Source: Bromus sterilis (Eukaryota; Streptophyta; Magnoliopsida; Poales; Poaceae). From it: a DNA stretch of 64,000 nucleotides. The notes under the pieces were generated by a model. That model ran no database searches, had not been told where the DNA came from, and worked only from the letters and a program-made list of their open reading frames with translations. Below are positions 32,772-44,873 of this stretch, piece after piece. A program made the translations under genes and the position numbers. Within the stretch, counting starts at the first letter, position 1. Every line of letters begins with the position of its first letter. The stretch lies in NCBI GenBank assembly GCA_950022295.1, contig OX465596.1, forward strand, positions 218,519,501 to 218,583,500. Reading direction: 5' to 3'.

Positions 32772-34037
32772 TGTAAGAGCAAGTTTTTCCCCTGATGGTT
32801 TTGGAGACTGTTGGACAAAGCAGTAGAGGAACTAACATTGTTTTCGAGTATAAACAGATGCTTAGGTTCCTGAAGAATGGAATTTTCATGTAGAAGGTCG
32901 AAGGACAACTCACTACAGCAAAGATGCAGTCTAAATACCAAAGCCTTTGAAGGAAGACGACCCCTAAAAATGTCGTCGAAAAATTAGATGCTCTCGAGAA
33001 GAATCGCAACGAGGAGAAAGCTGAAACTGAGCGAAGACATAGTATTTTACTAGTTTCTCTTTTACCTTCTTGAGTCATAGGAAAAACTGTACTATCAAGA
33101 GGTGTTTTCTAGTCGAAATCTTAGTCAAAGTGAATTTGCTTTTCTCAACTTAAAACCCAAAGATAGCCTACCGAGAGAAATCTTACTGAGTCGATTAATA
33201 GCTCGAAGAAAAAGTCATCGCACTTTGTGCCTTCGAGAGAGAACTCGTTCGGTAAGTCAGCTTTCTTGCTCCTCAAGGAAAGTTGCGCATTGATTGAAAA
33301 TCCGACTGTTGTGGACACGCGTCAAGATGTTGCATCGGGTCACTTCAGTCATTTCACCATCGGTATCCCCACCTATAAATACCCCGCACCCATCTCCATG
33401 TGCGGTTGTATGCTCCACTGAATATTCTAAGACAGAAGAGCTGTGAGCATCCCAAGAAAGATCTCGAGAGAAAACCAACCCCAAGTCCCAAACTGAGTTG
33501 AGCTATTCACAGAGACTTATGTTGATATTAGCTGACCTTTTTATCTTGGGGATCTGCAAGTCTCCTAGACGGTTAGGTGTCGCCTGTCAAGCAGTCGAAG
33601 AGAAATTGTCACCACTGAAGGAAGTTGTTAAAGGTTTCGGAGATGTCCTGAATCATCTACCCCGAGTAAGAACTGGACAAGCTCGAGGAGTTTGTTGCAG
33701 TGGTGGATAAGACGGAGAGAGTTTTGCTCCAGGTGTTCAATCACCAGTCCCTCCAACCAGACGTAGCACTTTACAGAGCGTGAACTGGTTCACCAAACAT
33801 TGTTGTGCCAGGCTCGTTTTCTTACTCGTAGTTACATTCTGTATTTACTCTATTGCCTGTTTGCCTTCGATGTTTCCCCTCGTTCCATTTACTTTTGACT
33901 TAAGCATGTCTTTCGATATGGAAATTCCTTCGAGTTACACTTAGACTTTCGCTGTCCGTGTGTTTTACTTCTAAGTTCCTTAGAATTTTTAGAAGTGATC
34001 ATTCACCCCCTCCCCTCTGATCATTATTGAGCTTTCA
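32772..34037 (+). repeat. D: 5' LTR, 1266 bp
   Basis: TGTAAGAGCAAG ... GAGCTTTCA, homologous along its length to C's LTRs but much more diverged. TATA CTATAAATAC is at 33373-33382. The PBS-like TGGTATGAGAG (34040-34050) follows two bases later with mismatches to the initiator-Met form. Confidence 0.85.
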
Positions 34038-34103
34038 ATTGGTATGAGAGGTAGGCACTCCCTACGCTCTGCGTATTTTGGTCTAACCGCCTGGAGTGTT
34101 GTC

Positions 34104-36760
34104 AAGAATGTCATTTGCAGCTGTTCGCTCTGGGAACCCATTCCTGTTTTCAATGGGAAGGACTATCCTTATTGGAAGGACAAGATGAAGAGGAACATCG
34201 TTGCCATCAATGGCAATTCCTGTGAAGTTTTCAAGCATGGAGTTCAAGTTAAGGACAAAAATGCTATCACCGCTGATGAGACGAAGAATATGGCTCTTGA
34301 CTCTGAAGTTTGGGTATTCATCACGAATCATTTGAACCCAGAAAAATATCATGAGGTGAAGAATATTTCTTCGTCCAAAGGTGTCTGGGACTATCTTGAC
34401 AAGATTGGTGAAGGTCTCTCTACTCAGAAATATGCTCGCATTGACACTCTTCGAAGCAAATTCTATCATTTATAGCGACACGAGGGAGAAAAGGTTACCT
34501 CCATCTACAACAGACTCACTGCTCTCTCAAATGGGTTGATTTCCCTCGGTGCTGAAGATATCACTAGTCAAATAGTGGTTAGAACTTTTCTTCGCTCTCT
34601 TGATGATTCCTTCAATCACATTGTGCTGATGATCAAAGAGAGGACTGATTTCAGAAACCTTGTTGCTGCTGATATTCTCGAGATACTCACCACCTTTGAG
34701 ATGGAAGAAGAGAAGCGTGATGTGAATGGAAATCGAAGGAGAACTCATGCGCTCAAGGACAAAGCCTCGCGCCACTCCTCTCCCGACGCTAGTTCTGACT
34801 CTTGAGGTGCCTCAGATGATCCCGAGAATATTGGAAAAGATCTTGCACTCATAATGAAATGGTTCAACCGCTTCCAGAGAAAGAATTTCTCTTCACCGAA
34901 GAAAAGTTACTCCACCAGACACTCAAGAAATTCTTCACAACATCGATCATCATCTAGAAAATCTTCAGCGAAGGACAATTTCTGTTACAAGTGCAAGAAG
35001 CCAGGTCATTTCATCATTGGTTGTGCTCTCTGGGAAATTGAACATAGATACAAGAATTCGCACATCGACTCGTCGAGCAAGTCTCATAGATCGAGAAAAA
35101 ACTATGAGTCGAATAAATATGATTCAAAGTCCAGAAAAGGCAAGAAAGATGATTCTGATGATGACAAGAAGAAGAAGTATCACAAGAAACGCGAGAGTTC
35201 TTCCTCGAAGTCTCATTCCTCTCGGCACAAGAATTCTCACCATGGAAAGGCCTATCTGGGTAAATAGATGAACTCTTAAGAAGATGCCTCTGGGACCGAA
35301 ACTGAATCAAACGCAAGGTCTGGTTCTGGTTCTGAGGCTGATGGTGTTGCTGACCTAGAATTTGCTTCGAACAAGGCATCGAGCTCATTCTTCACCAACC
35401 ATAGCAGTGAAGATGAAACTCCAGCTTACTGCTTCATGGAAAAGGCAAAGGTATTCTCTTCTAAGAATTCCTACGATACTTCTGATGGACCTGCTTATGA
35501 AAGTCACTCTAGAATAAGCTATGCCAAACTTGTTTAAATTGCTTCTATCCAACAGGATGAACTAGATTCCCTGAGTGAAACTATAAAAAAATCCGAGACC
35601 TTATTGATCGATGAGATTGAGAAAGGCCAAACATTGACAAATGATTATGCTTCTCTGAAGGAGAAGTATGATGAACTCTCCTCTCGACATGATCTTCTCT
35701 CAGTGGAGTATGAGAAGCTAACCTACGAATTCCTTCAAAGGAAAATGGCTCTCGAGAAACAGAGAGAGGCTCATGAAGAGTTGGAAAATTTCAATCTCAC
35801 TCTCATTGCTCAACAGGGCTCAGAAGCTAAAAATGATTCTATTTCACCATGCTTAACTTGTTTGGAACGAAGTAAAGCTGAGTCTACTTCTAAGCAATCG
35901 AAAGGAAAAGAACCTATTATCATTGATGATACTATTTCCTCGGTCAAGGAAAATTCTTCTCTCACCGAGGAACTCCTCAGGTTGAAAGATTTATTTGATA
36001 CAGGAATATTCAAAAATGTTCAGGGACACTAGTACCTATGTGATATCCTAAAGAAGGCTCTTCTTCATAGGAATCCTCGAAAGGAAGGTGTTGGTTTTGA
36101 AAGGAAACTAAACCCTGATGGTACTTACTGGGAGCCCGAATAGTACCCTAAAACTATCTGAGTTCTACCAAAAGAAAAGCCCATTGATATTGCTAACCTT
36201 TTAGGTTTCAGCTGCAAAATTGATAAGGCTATTGTTGATGAATCACTTGATTCTGACTACAAGCTTATCAAAGATTAGGAAGGAAAAGTTTCCTCTGAAT
36301 TCGTTGGTACTCCTCCAAAGAATGGTTTCTATAAGAGACATATTTGGGTTCGCAAATCACCCGTAGGAAACCCGCCCGCTAACCATTCTATGCAGGGAAA
36401 ATCTATGGTACCACCGAGACACTACTATTCTCTCGAGGATAGAAATGAACATCTGGTACCTGCATCAAATGTCCCCCAGAAGGAATACTATCGAGTAGAT
36501 AGAAATGTCTATCGTCATCGTGATAACAATGATTTTTTTTTCCTTTACTTACCAGTACTCTAACCCCTAGTCGAGGAATTATGTTTATGGTGTGCTTGAT
36601 GGTCCCCCTCGTCAATATGATCTTGTTAGCTTTAATACCGCTGCTTCATCAAGCGCTTCCATGTCTTCTAAGTCACCTTCTCGTTTGTGGGTGGTTAACA
36701 AGAACTAATTCTTTTGCAGGGCTATGTCTCCCATGGATCCGAATCGGTGATGGACAGTGG
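34104..36760 (+). pseudogene. D: gag remnant
   Basis: Homologous to C gag through the capsid region (from about 34139), the zinc knuckle CYKCKKPGHFIIGC (near 34985-35030) and the coiled coil (about 35545-35800). An early 1-nt deletion near 34131 puts the start out of frame. Further in-frame stops occur near 34473, 34802, 35266, 35535 and 36030. The knuckle keeps its CCHC residues. Confidence 0.8.
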
Positions 36761-39333
36761 TTGCACTAATCATATGACCAGAGAAAAAGAGTTTTTTACC
36801 AAACTTACTCAATCCTCTCAGAGATATATTGCCTTCGGTGAGAACAACAAAGGGAAAGTACTTGGTTTGGATAAGGTTGCTATATTGAAGGATAAGCATA
36901 TTGACAAAGTTATGCTTGTTCAATCTCTCGGATATAATCTTATGTCTATATCAAAGCTTTGTGATATGGGTATGCTTGTATTGTTCTCTGCTTCTCGTTG
37001 TGTTGTGTTTTCACAGGATGATTATACCTTCGTTTTCGAAGGATATCGCAATGGTGATCTATATATCATTGATTTTTCTTCGGGACCTGATGCGTTCACA
37101 TGTTTAATGGCAAAGGCCACTTCTGGGTGGCTGTGGCATATAATACCTGGTCATGCAGGGATGAAAAATCTTCAAACACTTATCTCGAAGAAAAAAATCA
37201 TTGTTCTTGAAATGTGAGATTCGATAAATATCGTCTATGCAGTGCTTGTGAGGCTGGAAAGATAACCAAGAAACATCCCTCTGCGAAGACAATCATGACA
37301 ACTAATCGTACTCTTAAATTACTTCATATGGATTTATTCGGTCCTCAAAATTATGCTAGCCTTGGAGGCAACAAGTATGGTCTCGTTATTGTAAATGATT
37401 TCTCTCGCTATACCTGGATTTTCTTTCTAGATGACAAGAGCAAAGTTGTCGAGATCTTCAAAACTTTTGCAAAGGAGCTCAGACCGAGTATGAACTATAT
37501 CTCACGCATATCAGAAGTGATAATGGTACTGAATTCAAAAATACTCATATCGAAGAATTCCTTGATGAATATGGATTTACTCATAAATTCTCTGCTGCCT
37601 ATACATCGCAACAAAATGGTGTGGTCGAGATAAATAACCGAACTCTTATTGAAATGGCCAGAACAATGCTTGCTGAATACATGAATCCTATCAGGTTCTG
37701 GGTCGAAGCAGTTAACAATGCATGCCATATCATCAACAAGGTTTATCTCCACAAGTTTCTGAAGAAAACTTCACATGAGCTTATCACTGGTAACAAGCCA
37801 AATGTATCATATCTTAGGGTATTTGGTGCTCCATGCTATATCAGAGATATGAATCATAGCTCCAATTTTGCCCCTAAGGCGCACAAAGGTTTTCTTCTAG
37901 GTTATGGCTATAATTCTCACTCTTACAGAGTGTAAACTCCCATCTTGGTAAAGTTGTAGAAACTTTAAATGTTAGGTTTGATGAAATTAACAGCTCCCAA
38001 ATGGAGCATTTGCCTCTTAATCTAGATGAACCACCTTTGGATGAAGTGATCAGGTCCATGGATATTGGATATATTCGTCCTGTCGAAGGAAAGGCTCGTC
38101 AAGTCAACAGGGATGACGATGATCCAATGTTACCACACATATCCCGGGGCGCTGGAGATCAACATCCTGAAGGCAACGAAGGAAAGGACGAGGAAGAACC
38201 CGTGAACGAAGAAATTAAAAATCACGAAGGAAAATCTGAACCCGAAGGACAAGCTGAACCTGAACGACAAGCTAAACCCGAAGGACGAGATGATCCCGAA
38301 GGAGAAACGGATCCATAAGAAAATCAAGTAGCTCCAACCCGAGTTCGAAGAAGAGTTGATGTTGATTCGATCCTCAAAGACATTCGTCAACCAGGTCATC
38401 CCACTACTCGATCTCACACTCGTTTAGCGAACTTTTGTGGAAATTTCTCGTTTCTCTCCATGCTAGAACCGTCGAAATTTGATGAAGTCATGAAGGACTC
38501 AGACTGGTTGGTTGCTATGCTCGAAGAACTTAATCAGTTCGAGAGAAATAAAGTCTGGTCCCTTGACGAATGAACTGATTCGAAGAAGCATTATATCATT
38601 GGTACAAAGTGGATATTTCGCAACAAGCAAGATAAAGATGGTATTGTGGTAAGAAACAAAGCTCGACTGGTTGCACAAGGTCACAACCAAATCGAAGGTA
38701 TTGATTTTGGTGAGACTTATGCTCCAGTTGCTCGACTTGAATCCATTCGTGTCATTCTTGATTTTGCAAATTTGAATGGTTTGCTATATCAAATGGATGT
38801 CAAAAGTGCATTTCTTAACAGTGAAATCGAAGAAGTGTATGTTATGTAGCCACCAGGTTTAGAAGACTCGAAGAATCCAGACATGATGTACAGGTTGCAC
38901 AAGGCCCTTTATGGGTTGAAGAAAGCACCTCGTGCTTGGTATGAAACACTCAAGGATTTTCTTCTGAAGAAGGGCTTCAAACCAGAAACCACTGACCCTA
39001 CTCTTTTTACTCATGCATAAAAAAATGATCTTTTTGTGTGTCAAATTTATGTCGATGATATTATCTTTGGCTATACTAACCCTGATATCAGCGAAGAACT
39101 TTCTCAAATGATGTCGAAGAAATACGAAATGTCTATGACGGGTGAATTGAAGTTCTTTCTCGGATTTCAAATCCGTCAACAGAAAAATGAGACCACGTTC
39201 AGCTAGAAGATATTGTTATCAGCCATGTTCGTACCTAAGATCAATTGGCTGATATCTTTACGAAGCCGCTGGATGAGAAAAGGTTTTGTGCATTCAGGTG
39301 TGAGCTTAACATATTAGACTCACGCAATGTGAA
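36714..39333 (+). pseudogene. D: pol remnant with RNase H deletion
   Basis: Protease D-S-G (near 36750), integrase D, D and E blocks (37320-37630; the E context is VVEINNR), an EGQAEP-type linker (38230-38318), reverse transcriptase (38640-39180) with an intact YVDD near 39045, then an abrupt jump near 39190 to the last codons of RNase H. Against C, roughly 0.55-0.6 kb of RNase H is missing. Numerous stops are present. Confidence 0.8.
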
Positions 39334-39572
39334 GTAAGATCAAGACCATCAATCCTTTGTATTATATGTGCATACTTATTTTCATTAGTTTTCTTTTCTT
39401 GGTTTTAGTACGTGTTTCTTTTCGTTCTTGTTTTTATTTGTTTGGTGTTTGTCCTATACACTTGACACTTCGAGTTTTCTATCGTTTGTTTTCTCTCGGA
39501 TTGTTCAAGTATCGGACGCTGTTTTCCCTCTATTCTATCCCTACCCACTCTATGCTATTCTCTCGAGAACAA

Positions 39573-40895
39573 AGATGCGCGAGAGATAATAATGGCTTCT
39601 CGCCCTTCGTTGGTAACCCCAAGTGGAAGGTGAGATGTAGGATAGTAGAAAATTTCCCGTAACGCAGAGGATAGGCTTTGTCTCCCTTAGGACTATGACA
39701 ACGACAAGTAGGTGGCAAGGAAAAAATGGCACCGATTTAGACAAAAGTTGCTTCCTTAACCTGGATCTGCACACGACACAAATAACTTTTCTCCCAACGA
39801 AGTTCAGAGAGGTTGTCAATCTCTCCGGTCTTGTTGTTTACAAAGGATCAAACACAAAAGATAATATATAGTGATAATTGCGACTGGAAAGTAAAAGCAG
39901 GAAATAAATTGAGCGTGTAAACAGTGATGAGAATATGGACCGGGGTCCCAAGATGTTCACTAGTGATGTCTCTCTCCCAAAAGACGATAAAACTGCTATG
40001 CGAGGTAAACAAATCACAACTGGGCAATTGACAGGAGTAAAAACGCACCGCAATGCTAACTATGCTACGAAGAAAGGAAGATGCTGAAAAGCATGGGTGG
40101 TACGCCAAGACAAGTAGACCGAAATCCATATGCATCTACTACTAATCATCCACCTTGAGATATCTATCCAGAAAATCTTGCTGGTATTAAGTTGCGAGCC
40201 CCATCCAAAGTGTAAACCCAGAGCAACAGAGAACTGCATTAAAAGAACTTTGCATAAAGTAAACAATCCTTGCAACCACGTTTACAAGCACCGTTGTTTT
40301 CCCCCTTGTGGCAACAACACATCCCCTAGACTCATGTTTCTGTCAGTCAAGCTAGTCATCAGGGGGGCATGAACCCACAATCGAGCATAACGTTCCCTCT
40401 TGGAGTCACTACCTAGTACTTGGCCAAAGCAATAAACAACAACGGATAACATGCAAGAATTACTCAAGAACAAAAATATAAAAGATAAGAACCAAATATA
40501 TTATTCAATCACAATCTGAACTAGTCTCATAATCCATCAGATCCTAGCAAACTCAGCATAGCAACAACAGAAATAATTACATATGTGCCTTGTTCATGTA
40601 GGGAAGATCACACGGTCTAATCCATGAGGAACAAAGAGGGGAGGAGAACATCACATAGCTACTGATCATGGACCAATAGTCCAAGGTAGACTACTCATCC
40701 GGGAAGTGTCCATGGTGGAAGAGAAGCTCCCGGAGGTCAATCCTCCCTCCGGTAGGGTGTCGGGAAGAGGTCTACTGGCGCTCCCGATCTTGGAAGCGCG
40801 GTGGTGGCGGAACATAGGCGAGATCACGAAAAAGGGTTCTGTAACAGCCAAGATTTCACAAAAAATAGGCGAACGGGGGCAGCCAGGGGGGCCAC
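39573..40895 (-). repeat. F-family Gypsy LTR, minus copy, truncated
   Basis: Reverse complement of the LTR at 51955-52688 and 57683-59279. The outer end AGATGCGCGAG corresponds to the LTR terminus CGCATCA with one change. Its 5' part is lost at 40895 where E begins. A 24 bp segment near 40841-40866 replaces the LTR's TATA region. No interior sequence follows, so it is a solo or truncated LTR. Confidence 0.8.
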
Positions 40896-41363
40896 TGGAA
40901 CAACCTAGATATCACAAAAGAATAAATTTTTTTGTTTTCGGTGTGAATTGTTTGATTGTCTGATTTGTTTGCGGTGTTTGCATCCCCGATTTATCGATCG
41001 ACAATTATTTTCCCCTATTATCTCGTACCGGACGGAGCCTGACCCTTGCCACCCTGACACTCGACCTTTGCGACACCGGGTTTCACCCGAGCACCGTCGC
41101 AACCGGCACAAGACCATCCATCGCCATCGGAACGAAAAACCACGTTTATTTAATAAACGAATTATTTTATTGGGCGCCGGAAAATATTCTCGGAACGGTA
41201 TCGAAGTGAGGTAAGACTGACGGGTTTGTCGCGCTGAGCGCGTGGTTCGAGATTTCGCCTGAATCGGAGGTCGTATGAGCTCCTGGCGGGCAGAAACGTG
41301 GAGCATCGAACGCGCGAGAGGGAAAAACCGAGTGCTTTTGCGCAAACTTGCCATCCAGACCAC

Positions 41364-41373
41364 CTATATAAAG
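41364..41373 (+). promoter_or_regulatory. E LTR1 TATA box
   Basis: CTATATAAAG followed by a CTAGGGTTTCCC leader. Equivalent boxes (CTATATAAAT) are at 45343-45352 and 50386-50395. Confidence 0.65.
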
Positions 41374-41492
41374 ACCACCACTCTCCCACCCCTTTCTAGG
41401 GTTTCCCCTAAGCCAAAATTGCAGCCACCCCCTCACATTTCCCCAAAACTGCCCCAATTTTCGCAACCCTAGCCACCAAGCATTTCTGACCG

Positions 41493-42090
41493 TTGATCTG
41501 TGAGATCAAGGGCCCAGATCTGACTTTCTCCCACCTCCAGCCAGCACCAGGGGATTCGGGCCCCGCAGGGCCCTCCACCAGCCGCCGCGGCCCTCTCGGG
41601 CCTGATCTGGGCCTTGGTAGCCTGAGCTCACCACCGGCCGGCGAGCCACTGCAGGCTGCCACCGCCGGCCGCCGCGCCCCTCCGGTGAGGCCGCCTCGCA
41701 CGCCTCCTTGCCTCCTCGTCCTCTCACGTCCTGCCTCCTCTCCTCTGTGCAGGATGGCGGCCGCCACGCCATGAATCCCGGCGAGGTCGCCCCGACCTCG
41801 GCCTCTCCAAGCCGCGCCGCCGCCACTGGTCCTCGCCGGCGACCACCACGAGGGCGCCATGCCCGGATCCGCACCGCGCGCCCTCTCCTCTGGACTCGAG
41901 CGGCGCGCCTCCTCTCCTCAACGCCGTCGGCCAGAGCAGCCATGGCTGCATCCCGCATCGGCCAGCCAGGCGTCGTCGCCACCGCGGGCCGGCCTGGAGA
42001 CCGCGGCCCAAGTCGCCTCCCCGGCCCAACTCGCATCCGCAGCCCAGCCGCCAGCCGCCGCCAGCTGGGCCGAGTCCACTGGGTGAGGCC
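41493..42090 (+). other. E: GC-rich, gene-like leader inside LTR1
   Basis: About 600 bp of very GC-rich sequence after the TATA box. A 93-codon frame (41493-41774, MICEIKGPDL to RMAAATP) is kept in all three LTRs at the same place. Intron-like signals are present: CTCCG|GTGAGG (41685) to CTCTGTGCAG| (41752), and a further donor CTGG|GTGAGG at 42083 leading into 1.5 kb of T-rich sequence. It resembles the 5' end of a plant gene with a leader intron. The protein itself is low-complexity Pro/Arg/Ala, and I do not claim a product. Confidence 0.4.
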
Positions 42091-44272
42091 CGAGCCATTT
42101 TCTTTTTCTTTGAAGTGTTAATTTTTTTCCAAAATTCTGCTAAGTCTGGAATGTTTTGCTGCTGATTCAATTTTGCAAGTAGTATTGCGATTAAACCGTA
42201 GCCCGAATGACTTTGCACCCAAAAGGAAAATTGTTTAGTTTTGTATGTACTTCAATTCATCTTTTGTGAGCATTTTGATTTGAGGTCATCTTGATGTTGT
42301 TAATCACTGTTGAAGTGGGCATCAGACTGTTAACTGGTGTTACTTCCTGATAAGTGCTGCTGCTATTATTTTATTGCAAGTTTGATTGATGATTGTGACA
42401 GATCCATGAGGCCTATACTATTAATTCTTGTTGCATACTGTTAAGCATCATGTCTACTTCAATCATCTGCATTCACATGTCATGTTTGCCGGCTATAGCT
42501 ATATTAATTCTTGCTACGAGGTGGTGACCCTGATGATATGTGCTGCTGTTTAGATAAAGTTGCTACTTTGCTGCTCTATATCTTTTTAACCGTGCATCCT
42601 ATTGAGCATTGCATTATGGAATTTTGATCTATGCCATGTCTACTTCCATTACATGTATTGCATTGCCATGTTTACATTCCTAGTCATAGCTATGTTTAGC
42701 TCCAAAGTTGCTGTGCCACTGTTTCTAACATCCACCTCTGTTTTTCACTAAGTCTGTAACTTTCCGATGGCATGTTGCACACTTATCTTTTGATCTGTGA
42801 TGCCTATGACCTTGATTCTTGTTTGTACCTGATCATCATCATGCCTACTCCATGATCATATATTGCTATGTCATGTTGCTGCGCATTTGCATATAGATTT
42901 TCCCCTTTTTATACAGCATGAAAATAACAGTTTCAACACTGTTTTACTGATTTTCACTAAGTCCTAGACCAGTAATGTTTTATTGCATTTTGTATGGGCT
43001 ATAATTAATTGTTCATGATGCCTATTTGCATGATTCCTTTTGCCATTCCATTCCTGCCATGTCTACTTTAGTTGCATATCATTTTTATGCATGTTTGTAG
43101 CCTTTTTCTTGTTTATTTGTTGCTCTAAAGTGTGCTACCTGATGTTGGCAGATTGTTCCCGTAACTTGTTTTACTTATATGTTTTTAACCGTAACTCCGT
43201 TTGGAGTGTTCTTTATATGTACCTTGATTAGAATATCATGTACTTTGTGTTTATGCTATTGTTTGCTGTTGTTACCAACCAAAAATATGGTTTAGGGCAG
43301 AATAGTACCAAATCCTTTAATCATCGTGGGGCACTTAGTGACATGCCATGTTTAGGTTGTGCCTCACTTAAATTGACTAACATAGATAGTTACCTTTATG
43401 CTTCACCTCTTGTCATGTTTGTGTGCTATGCAATGCTTGAGTGAGATGCCATGTTAACAACCTTTGCTCATATTGTGTAGCTAAACAACTTGAACTATGA
43501 TAAACGTGCGGTATCGTCGTGTGTGACAGATACTTCACTTAACCCGCTAGTAACCGTTCTCGACGGTAGATCCGTACCGTAGTGCGTTGTTTCGTGTTGC
43601 CTTGTTATTGTTATTTGCTGGTGATTGCTTCGTAGTAATAGATGCTTGCTCGTCGATTGCCTTTTCCAGTGTTATATTTGCGTAGGTATTTGATAGCAAG
43701 ACTTGTTGGAGGAGATTCCTCATCGAATGCTTGGTTCTCATCATACTCTAAAATAGACCATTAGCCACTCATATATCGCTAGTGCGTCTGCAACCTCACC
43801 ACTACCCCCATCTTACCCATGAGAAGTTAGTTACGAGCCTTTTGATATATCCTCACCCCTTGGTTTTCTTTTCCCTTTTATGTTTTTCCTGATCGACAGC
43901 TGCAGTTGATTACTACCTCGACCCTTCTTCTGGACGCCTTCGCGAAGACTCGACGACGACTAGTTAGGTGGATCCCGGCGGAGAGCCTAGACCCGTGTGT
44001 TTACGGGAATGGTGTGTTTTAAATTTTCCTATGGGCATTTGATTGTAGTCTATACTCAGACATGTATCTTCCGCTGATGTAATGTATTAAGGCAGTTGTA
44101 TGCCGACTTGTATGAGATGTTGTATATTTGTAGCTCTAATGTTGTGATATCATGTTGGAAATCCGGGGCATATGGCATTGTCATATGTCGTGGTGGGACC
44201 GATATGTGCTTCGTCCCCAGATCTGGATGGAAACATCTAGATATGGAACAGTACCACATATCAGGTCTTACA

Positions 44273-44873
44273 ACTTGGTATCAGAGCCTTACCGACTGTA
44301 GGATCCCTTTTCTGGCCGAAGTCGAGTCTAGACAAAACTATTTTGTAGTTACTAAGTTAGTTATCGGAGAGTAGGAATCTTTTTACTCCTTACCCTTGCT
44401 CTGGTCAGGAAAAGTGTCGTAAGTGTTTTAGTCTTGACTTATCCCCTTTCAAACTTTAGGATCTCGAGAGTGTGGAGTATCGAAATCGTTACAATGCCTT
44501 GCTTGCAGCGTATTGTCTCGATTCCGATCTCAGGTTTGGGATATCCGGTAGTACCTTTAGTTCTTCTGACTCTGGTTAAACATCTTGGTCATCCGTTGAC
44601 CCAATTCTTCTTGCCCAGTATCTTCACGATTTGAGTGAGATTACTTCCCTTGATCGTCGCTTTGAAGTGTTGTTCTTCCTTTTGATCTCTTGATGGTCTC
44701 GTTCTTTGACGTCGCCATCTCCCTGCGGAAAGTTTCTCGACGAAAGTTCGTCGTCTACATGGAGCAGAGTCCCTTGTTGGTGGTGTTGAAGATCGTCGAG
44801 TCTCTTTTCTCTCCCCCTCTCCCCCTGATCGTCCTGGATCTCGGGACGAGATCCCTTGTTGGTGTTGTTGTAT
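44273..44873 (+). other. E: interior 1, non-coding
   Basis: PBS TGGTATCAGAGC (44276-44287), then 0.6 kb without gag or pol motifs, ending in a pyrimidine/purine-mixed stretch and TTGTTGTAT before LTR2. Only short shadow ORFs occur. Confidence 0.75.

Larger units (their letters stand above)
32772..39572 (+). mobile_element. D: old, truncated relative of C (Ty1-Copia)
   Basis: Plus-strand copy of C's family: LTR, PBS, gag, pol, and about 240 bp of the post-pol spacer. It ends at 39572 against an F-type LTR, so the extra ORF, polypurine region and 3' LTR are missing. Many stops and indels break every gene. Useful as a comparator: it shows where C lost a base in gag. Confidence 0.85.
40896..44272 (+). 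repeat. E: LTR copy 1, 3377 bp (internally deleted)
   Basis: Begins TGGAACAACC (TGTAACAACC in copy 2) and ends GGTCTTACA, followed by PBS TGGTATCAGAGC at 44276-44287. It lacks 1.1 kb present in copy 2, with the break at GTGTT near 43670. TATA CTATATAAAG is at 41364-41373 and a GC-rich leader at 41500-42090. Confidence 0.85.

Noticed and set aside
41506..42218. Long minus-strand Arg/Gly/Pro-rich ORFs in E's GC-rich LTR block
   Set aside because: Antisense frames open by high GC content. They differ in length among the three LTR copies and show no known motif.
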